This document shows positions 41,582 to 46,248 of a stretch of DNA of 46,248 nt, one piece after another. A program made the position numbers and the translations under genes. Source of the stretch: Bacteroidales bacterium (GTDB lineage Bacteria > Bacteroidota > Bacteroidia > Bacteroidales > UBA932); contig JAFQFD010000022.1 of assembly GCA_017415715.1 (NCBI GenBank), forward strand, positions 1 to 46,248, read 5' to 3'. Numbering within the stretch: the first letter of the stretch is position 1; every line of letters begins with the position of its first letter. Below the pieces are notes generated by a model. That model was not told where the DNA came from. It searched no databases and saw nothing but the letters and a program-made list of their open reading frames with translations.

Positions 41582-41785
41582 GTGAAAAGGATTCTGGTCT
41601 GGGAGAAGGTCGCAGACTTTCTGATGGATATTGCCAAGTATGTCCTGACGGCAGTTTTCATAACTACCGCTTTTGAAGACATCGGAGGAAACAGTTGGGT
41701 AAAATATGGATTATCGGCAGGTGGAGCCGGCATACTTTTAATATGGAGTTTATTACTATATCACTATAAAGGAAAGAAGTCATGA
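41582..41785 (+). CDS. small two-helix membrane protein (DUF6722-like)
   Basis: Start set at GTG 41582 (VKRILVWEKVADFLMDIAKY), because the ATG at 41567 precedes the predicted transcription start and because GGGGAAGGA, a rare clear Shine-Dalgarno-like stretch, lies just before the GTG. The 67-residue product has an amphipathic N-terminus and two membrane helices (YVLTAVFITTAF and GAGILLIWSLLLYHY) with a basic end. It resembles small DUF6722 proteins of Bacteroidales. Its stop overlaps the ATG of the next small gene (ATGA), so the two are coupled and may form a membrane pair. Confidence 0.7.
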   Translation: MKRILVWEKVADFLMDIAKYVLTAVFITTAFEDIGGNSWVKYGLSAGGAGILLIWSLLLYHYKGKKS

Positions 41786-41877
41786 TAGTTTATGGTATAG
41801 CGATGTGTGTCATAGGCATAATTGGCATAACATACACATTAATCACTAAAGACAAAGATATTATAGACAACGACTAA
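41782..41877 (+). CDS. 31-residue membrane micropeptide
   Basis: It reads MIVYGIAMCVIGIIGITYTL then ITKDKDIIDND, a single membrane helix with an acidic tail. It overlaps the previous gene by ATGA, and its stop codon lies inside the terminator palindrome. No family is known to me. The coupling and helix make it a likely real gene, below the size most gene finders report. Confidence 0.65.
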   Translation: MIVYGIAMCVIGIIGITYTLITKDKDIIDND

Positions 41878-41906
41878 GCAGCGCCGATCGGCGCTGCTTA
41901 GTCGTT
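41869..41906 (+). terminator. perfect 38-bp palindrome, likely terminator
   Basis: AACGACTAAGCAGCGCCGAT and its exact mirror form a stem of up to 17 pairs around GATC. The stop codon of the micropeptide is inside. The T run that follows is weak and delayed (TATTGATATTTTTTC), so termination is likely but not certain. Confidence 0.65.
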
Positions 41907-41963
41907 ATTGATATTTTTTCATTATTCCGGACGATAAAATTAAAATATTTTAATAATTATACG

Positions 41964-41971
41964 TACCTTTG
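41964..41971 (+). promoter_or_regulatory. -7 box TACCTTTG for the esterase operon
   Basis: It matches TAnnTTTG, 34 bp before the ATG at 42006. No TTG at -33. Confidence 0.6.
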
Positions 41972-42005
41972 TTATTTAGTACAAGACAATATAAATCATC
42001 TAAAT

Positions 42006-43118
42006 ATGCGTAAGACATTCTGCATTTTCATGGCCGTCCTCGGACTGGCCTCTTCCGCTGACCTTTCAGCAAAGAAAGCAAAGGAAATCATTGAGACACC
42101 GGCTTCTGACAGCCGCATCGAGTACACCGGACGCACACTTGTGAGCGGAGATGAAGTGGCCTACGACTGGAGCGGAGTATACTTCAGAGTCAAGTTCAAC
42201 GGTCCATACCTAGCAATGAAGTGTTCCGACACCAAGAACTGCTGGTTCAACCTCTGGGTGGACAAGGAGATGTCACCAAAGGCCGACAAGGTGTTCATGG
42301 TCGGTGCGACCGACACCCTCGTGGTGCTTGCTGAGGGACTCGGCAAGGGAGAGCACGAAGTGATCCTCCAGAAGAGGACTGAGGGCGAGCAGGGCCGCTT
42401 CACTGTGCACAAGTTCCTCACAGAGGGCGAAGTGCTCCAGGCTCAGGGCCGCAAGGAGAGACACATCGAGTTCATCGGCGACTCATACACCTGCGGATAC
42501 GGCACAGAGAGCGGAGACAAGAACGATCCGTTCCTTGCAGAGACCGAGAACTGCAACCTCACATACGCAGCCATCACTGCACGCTATTTCGGTGCCGACT
42601 TCAATCTCGTAAGCCACTCAGGCCAGGGCATCGCAAGAAACTATGACAACTTCGGCCCAGGATATCACATGCCGCACCGCTACACCCAGACATTCAACAC
42701 TGATAAAGAGACACTGTGGGATGCGTCAAAGGCAGCATACACTCCTGACATGGTCGTGATCTATCTCGGAACAAACGATTTTTCGACAAGCCAGCAGCCT
42801 AGCGAACTCAGCTTCAGGAACAATTACATCACCCTCCTCAAGAAAATAAAGGAGAACTACGGCGCTGACACCCCTATTCTGTGCATGGCATCTCCTGCCG
42901 ACCCATACCTGTATGACTACATCCGAAATGCCGTAGTTGTAAGCGGCCTCACAAATGTGGCATACATGGCAGTGTCTAACCAGGCTCACAACTACGAGGA
43001 CGACCTCGGAGCAAGCTGGCATCCTAACTACCAGGGACATATCAAGGTGGCGAGCTGCATGATCCCATACATCTCGACACTCACCGGTTGGAAGATGGAA
43101 GAAAAAGCATATAAGTAA
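42006..43118 (+). CDS. CE2-like SGNH/GDSL acetyl esterase, secreted
   Basis: It is expected to remove acetyl groups from polysaccharides outside the cytoplasm. Residues 1-22 are a signal peptide (MRKTFCIFMAVLGLASSADLS). Residues about 25-145 form the beta-sandwich domain of carbohydrate esterase family 2 (IEYTGRTLVSGDEVAYDWSG, WFNLWVDKE). The hydrolase domain has the Ser160 nucleophile in FIGDSYTCGYG, the GQG block in VSHSGQGIARNY, the GTND block in VIYLGTNDFSTS and the catalytic His339 in GASWHPNYQGH. That matches CE2 enzymes. It is the first gene of a three-gene run (gaps of 6 and 1 bp) whose last gene is a membrane acetyltransferase-like protein. Confidence 0.9.
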   Translation: MRKTFCIFMAVLGLASSADLSAKKAKEIIETPASDSRIEYTGRTLVSGDEVAYDWSGVYFRVKFNGPYLAMKCSDTKNCWFNLWVDKEMSPKADKVFMVGATDTLVVLAEGLGKGEHEVILQKRTEGEQGRFTVHKFLTEGEVLQAQGRKERHIEFIGDSYTCGYGTESGDKNDPFLAETENCNLTYAAITARYFGADFNLVSHSGQGIARNYDNFGPGYHMPHRYTQTFNTDKETLWDASKAAYTPDMVVIYLGTNDFSTSQQPSELSFRNNYITLLKKIKENYGADTPILCMASPADPYLYDYIRNAVVVSGLTNVAYMAVSNQAHNYEDDLGASWHPNYQGHIKVASCMIPYISTLTGWKMEEKAYK

Positions 43119-43124
43119 GACAAC

Positions 43125-44546
43125 ATGTTAAGAAGAATACTGACGACAGTCATTCTGGCAGCGACGGCCATAGCCGGCCTCTGCGCCAAGGACATCAAGG
43201 GCACAGTAAAGGACACCGAAGGCAAGGGAGTTGCCGGAGTTGTCGTGTCTGACGGACTGAACACCGTGCAGACCGACGCGAAAGGCCGTTTCAAGATGGC
43301 CGCTGACGAAGACAGCAGATTTGTATTCATCAGCACTCCTTCGGGATATGTATCATCGACGCTCGACGGCAAGACCCTTTTCTACAAGGAGATCAAGGAA
43401 GACGTAAAGAAATATGAGTTTGTCGTTGAGAAGAACTCCAAGGATGACACCAACCACAATGTCATCGTGATCGCAGACCCTCAGATCAGCGAGAGAAGCG
43501 AGCTTGCAGACCTTGCCAAGCAGGCTGACGATATGGCGGAGTTCGTAAAGGGAATGGACGGAGACTACACATTCGGCATCTGCCTTGGCGATATCGTTGG
43601 ATGGGACCACACCATCTATCCGGAATACAACCGCATCATGGCGAAGCCTGGCTTCGACTACAGATATGTAATAGGAAACCATGACATGACCAACTGGGGC
43701 CGTTCATACGAGACATCGATGAAGAACTATGAGGACATGTATGGTCCGGCATGGTATTCATTCAACGTCGGCAATGTTCACTATATCGTGATGAACGACA
43801 ATTTCTATGTGGGTCGCGATTACTTCTACATAGGATATCTGGACGAGAGGCAGCTCAGATGGCTTGAGCGAGACCTCTCATATGTCCCTCAGGGCAGCAG
43901 AGTGGTCGTTTCAATGCATATACAGACCACAAACGACAAGTCTGACCGCGACGCGTTCCAGTATGGAATCATAGGAGACAACCTCTGCAACAAGCCTGCA
44001 TTGTACAGCATGCTTGAGCCATACAAGGCTGTCATCCTCTCAGGCCATAGCCACACAGCCGACTTCGAGCAGATCAGCGAGAACATCTTCGAGATCAACG
44101 TGGCAGGATTCTGCGGAGCATGGTGGTGCGGCGAAGTCTGCATAGACGGAGCGCCGGCAGGCTACAAGATATTCGACATGGACGGCAACGACATGAAATG
44201 GATATACAAGGGATGCGGACATCCTCTGGACTATCAGATGAAGGTCTACACCGGTCTCGAAGAATATCCCGGACAGGTTGTAGCAAACATCTGGGATTTC
44301 GATCCATTGTGGAAAGTTGAATATTTCGAAGACGGAGTGAAGGTCTGCGACATGGAAAGGTTCAAGGCCCAGGACCCTCTTGCGAAAGAGCTTTACAAGG
44401 ATCCGTCAAGTCTCAAGAGGACATGGGTATATGCCGCACCGACAGAAAACATGTTCAAGGCCACGATCTCCGCTGAAGCAAAGTGCCTTGAAGTGCGCGT
44501 GACAGACCGTTTCGGAAGAGTATATACAAAGACAATCTCTAAATAA
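43125..44546 (+). CDS. secreted calcineurin-like phosphoesterase
   Basis: The protein has 473 residues with a signal peptide (MLRRILTTVILAATAIAGLCA). Residues about 22-100 are a beta-sandwich regulatory domain (DIKGTVKDTEGKGVAGVVVSDGL). The metallophosphoesterase core has DPQIS (Asp118), CLGDIVGWD, VIGNHDM, VVSMHIQT and SGHSHTADF, the five metal-binding blocks. The C-terminal region (WKVEYFEDGVKVCDMERFKA and LEVRVTDRFGRVYTK) is the calcineurin-like C-terminal beta domain. A secreted phosphodi- or monoesterase is likely; substrate unknown. Six bp after the esterase, so same operon. Confidence 0.9.
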   Translation: MLRRILTTVILAATAIAGLCAKDIKGTVKDTEGKGVAGVVVSDGLNTVQTDAKGRFKMAADEDSRFVFISTPSGYVSSTLDGKTLFYKEIKEDVKKYEFVVEKNSKDDTNHNVIVIADPQISERSELADLAKQADDMAEFVKGMDGDYTFGICLGDIVGWDHTIYPEYNRIMAKPGFDYRYVIGNHDMTNWGRSYETSMKNYEDMYGPAWYSFNVGNVHYIVMNDNFYVGRDYFYIGYLDERQLRWLERDLSYVPQGSRVVVSMHIQTTNDKSDRDAFQYGIIGDNLCNKPALYSMLEPYKAVILSGHSHTADFEQISENIFEINVAGFCGAWWCGEVCIDGAPAGYKIFDMDGNDMKWIYKGCGHPLDYQMKVYTGLEEYPGQVVANIWDFDPLWKVEYFEDGVKVCDMERFKAQDPLAKELYKDPSSLKRTWVYAAPTENMFKATISAEAKCLEVRVTDRFGRVYTKTISK

Positions 44547-44547
44547 C

Positions 44548-45933
44548 ATGACAGCACATACTCCCAGCAAGAGAATTGCTACCATAGACATACTCAGAGG
44601 CATCACGATCTTCGCGATGATCCTCTGCGCAAACATCGGATACAATTCTGATCTTCCGGCATGGATGTTCCACTGCCAGACTCCCCCGCCGACATACGCA
44701 TTCAATCCGGATGTTCCGGGCATCACCTGGGTGGACCTCGTGTTCCCGTTCTTCCTTTTCACTATGGGAGCGGCATTCCCGCTTGCAATGCGCAAGAGAC
44801 TGGATAACGGCGTCAGCCGATGGGAGGTCACAGGCAGCCTTTTCAGAAGGTGGCTGACACTGACCATCTTCGCCATCGTCCTCGGCAATGCATACGCAAA
44901 CGGCATGAGCACAAGACCTGCATGGATGATCCAGATATTCAACATCCTGCTCTGGGGCGTGATGTTCATGTCTCTGGTCAGGATTCCTGATGAGAAGAAA
45001 GGCAAGCTGGTAAACAATATCGGAATGTTCCTCCTGATTGTCATGGCTTATGTCCGCATCGACTTCTTCGGAGTCCCCCTCAACAGGTGGAGCAGCGACA
45101 TCATAATCATGATTCTCGCCAACATCGCCATCTGGGGCGGCCTGATCTGGATGTTCACCAAGGACAGTCTGAAGCTGCGCTGGCTCGTATTGTTCTTCAT
45201 TGCCGGCATCAAGGCAGTAAGTTCATATGCTCCTGAAGCATTGGCATGGGTCCCTCAGATGAGCTTCATCGGATGGTTCTTCAACTGGGCTTACCTGCAG
45301 TACCTCGTGATCGCACTTGCCGGCTCTATTGTTGGCGACATGCTTTTGACACAGAGCAGAAAGAATGAAACGGTCGATATTGACAACAACCACATTGCAG
45401 CAGGCATCATAGCACTGGTCGCCGCACTTGTTCAGCTCTGGGGCCTCTTCACAAGAAACGTACTCACGGATTTCATCATTTCAGGAGCCTTGGGAGTGTT
45501 CTTCGTAGCCCTGACCATCAAGCGCCGCAATGTAATGACCGACATCGGATATATAGGTTTTGCCCTCATGCTTGTCGGCATTGTCTTCGACCCGATCGAC
45601 GGCGGCATCACCAAGGACCATTGCAATCTGTCATACATGCTCACGACAAGCGGAATGACTGCCCTCACCGGAGCATTCATCCTCGCTCTCGAATTCAGAT
45701 GGCATATCAAGGGCCGCGGCCTGAGCGGCAGCGGCCAGAACCCAATGCTCGCCTATACGGTGACAAACTTCCTCACAGGACCTATACTTGCCCTCTGCGG
45801 CATCCTGCCATGGCTTGACAGGATAAGCGTCGGTTCGCCGTTCTGGGGCATGTTCCGAGGCCTGTTCATCACTCTGCTGATGGTAGCGGTCACATGCTTC
45901 TTTACCAAGAAGAAACTCTTCTGGAGGAGTTAA
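44548..45933 (+). CDS. DUF5009/HGSNAT-like membrane acyltransferase
   Basis: The protein has 461 residues and about ten to eleven membrane helices, with no cleavable signal. The start RIATIDILRGITIFAMILCANIG is the family's first helix (compare heparan-alpha-glucosaminide N-acetyltransferase), followed by WVDLVFPFFLFTMGAAFPLA. In the human enzyme, a cytoplasmic acetyl group is moved across the membrane to a sugar amine. In bacteria a similar role in acetylating envelope or imported sugars is inferred. It begins one base after the phosphoesterase stop. With an acetyl esterase in the same operon, the unit may handle acetylated glycans in both directions. Confidence 0.87.
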   Translation: MTAHTPSKRIATIDILRGITIFAMILCANIGYNSDLPAWMFHCQTPPPTYAFNPDVPGITWVDLVFPFFLFTMGAAFPLAMRKRLDNGVSRWEVTGSLFRRWLTLTIFAIVLGNAYANGMSTRPAWMIQIFNILLWGVMFMSLVRIPDEKKGKLVNNIGMFLLIVMAYVRIDFFGVPLNRWSSDIIIMILANIAIWGGLIWMFTKDSLKLRWLVLFFIAGIKAVSSYAPEALAWVPQMSFIGWFFNWAYLQYLVIALAGSIVGDMLLTQSRKNETVDIDNNHIAAGIIALVAALVQLWGLFTRNVLTDFIISGALGVFFVALTIKRRNVMTDIGYIGFALMLVGIVFDPIDGGITKDHCNLSYMLTTSGMTALTGAFILALEFRWHIKGRGLSGSGQNPMLAYTVTNFLTGPILALCGILPWLDRISVGSPFWGMFRGLFITLLMVAVTCFFTKKKLFWRS

Positions 45934-45935
45934 AG

Positions 45936-45969
45936 ACAAATGGAAGGGCCTAACGGTCCTTCCATTTGT
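45936..45969. terminator. bidirectional terminator between convergent genes
   Basis: A 15-bp stem (45936-45950 with 45955-45969, one G-T pair, loop TAAC) separates the acyltransferase and the DUF4434-like gene; TT runs flank it. The minus-strand stop codon is in the loop. Confidence 0.8.
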
Positions 45970-46248
45970 TTTCTATGCCGAAGTGTTCGCAGTAGCGGTC
46001 GTAGAGGTGACCGGCCTGGGAGTATTCCGAGTTCGGTGACATGAAGTGCGAGAACTCGAATGTTATCGCACCGTCCATTCCGGCCTTGCGGGCCATCTCC
46101 ATCTTCTGGAGGAGCTTCTCCCATTTGATAGGCAGGAAGCGGATCGGCATGTCGCGGTCAAACGACTCGAAATTTGTCCAGCATTTCATTCCGTATTTGT
46201 CAGCAAGCTTCTTATTGACAACGAGGTAGTCATACAATTCATGATAGT
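45950..46248 (-). CDS. DUF4434-like glycosidase, C-terminal part only
   Basis: The frame is open to the right edge (reading YHELYDYLVVNKKLADKYGM from 46246), so the N-terminus is missing; there is no start codon at 46237, where the codon is TTG in mid-gene. The visible 99 residues include CWTNFESFDRDMPIRFLPI, KMEMARKAGMDGAITFEFSH and NSEYSQAGHLYDRYC, the end of a TIM-barrel of the DUF4434 family, found in Bacteroidetes glycan loci. The Glu in NFESF and in FEFSH sit where barrel catalytic residues would be. Enzyme activity is inferred. Confidence 0.6.
   Translation of the reverse strand, partial: YHELYDYLVVNKKLADKYGMKCWTNFESFDRDMPIRFLPIKWEKLLQKMEMARKAGMDGAITFEFSHFMSPNSEYSQAGHLYDRYCEHFGIENKWKDR

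Noticed and set aside
46235-46237. start codon of the last minus-strand gene at 46237
   Set aside because: The codon is TTG and the frame continues open to the window edge with matching sequence, so the gene is simply cut.

Overview
The window is chromosomal DNA from a member of the Bacteroidales; nothing fixes the genus. The evidence is the repeated -7 promoter box TAnnTTTG, often with TTG 19-20 bp upstream, and the near absence of Shine-Dalgarno sites. The protein families agree: a TonB-receptor-like barrel with a carboxypeptidase-regulatory domain, TamB beside TsaD, BlaI with an M56/TonB fusion, ATP-type PEP carboxykinase, DUF5009 and a small DUF6722-like protein.

Layout. 1-955: an IS30-family insertion sequence cut by the left edge. 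1008-3196: a secreted Sel1-repeat protein, then 640 bp of gene debris holding a frameshifted mini-lipoprotein and a coding remnant. 3197-6690: a lone adenylation/carrier/thioester-reductase enzyme (carboxylic-acid-reductase-like), read leftward, behind a highly structured 6S-like RNA; the SRP RNA gene faces the other way. 6869-11775: a TonB-receptor-like outer-membrane barrel and two lipoproteins, one with a CotH-like fold. 11893-16807: UvrD-type helicase, secreted M64 peptidase, FAD oxidoreductase. 16851-25824: tsaD diverging from a tamB/rsmI-like/folB/mtaB/MBL hydrolase run. TsaD makes t6A37 in tRNA and MtaB methylthiolates it, so both steps are in this block. 26029-29291: two candidate operators, blaI, a BlaR1-like M56 peptidase fused to two TonB C-terminal domains, and a TPR protein. 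29292-32990: RecQ, then pckA with strong promoter and terminator.

32995-39501 holds an HPr-kinase-like ATPase and an S24/S26 peptidase diverging from a perfect 39-bp palindrome, a small coiled protein, GDP-mannose pyrophosphorylase, an aminotransferase, a GH3 glucosidase, and a PqqD-like protein. PqqD, HprK-like kinase and S24/S26 peptidase together recall RiPP maturation, although no precursor peptide was found. 39507-46248 holds a FAD-dependent lipoprotein, two overlapping tiny membrane proteins, an operon of CE2-like SGNH esterase, calcineurin-like phosphoesterase and DUF5009 membrane acyltransferase, and a partial DUF4434-like glycosidase at the right edge.

The main surprises are the 191-nt RNA with mutually exclusive pairings upstream of the reductase, the dispersed PqqD/HprK/S26 set, the palindromic divergent promoter, the missing tamB start codon, and REP-like repeats, one of which supplies the start codon of folB.
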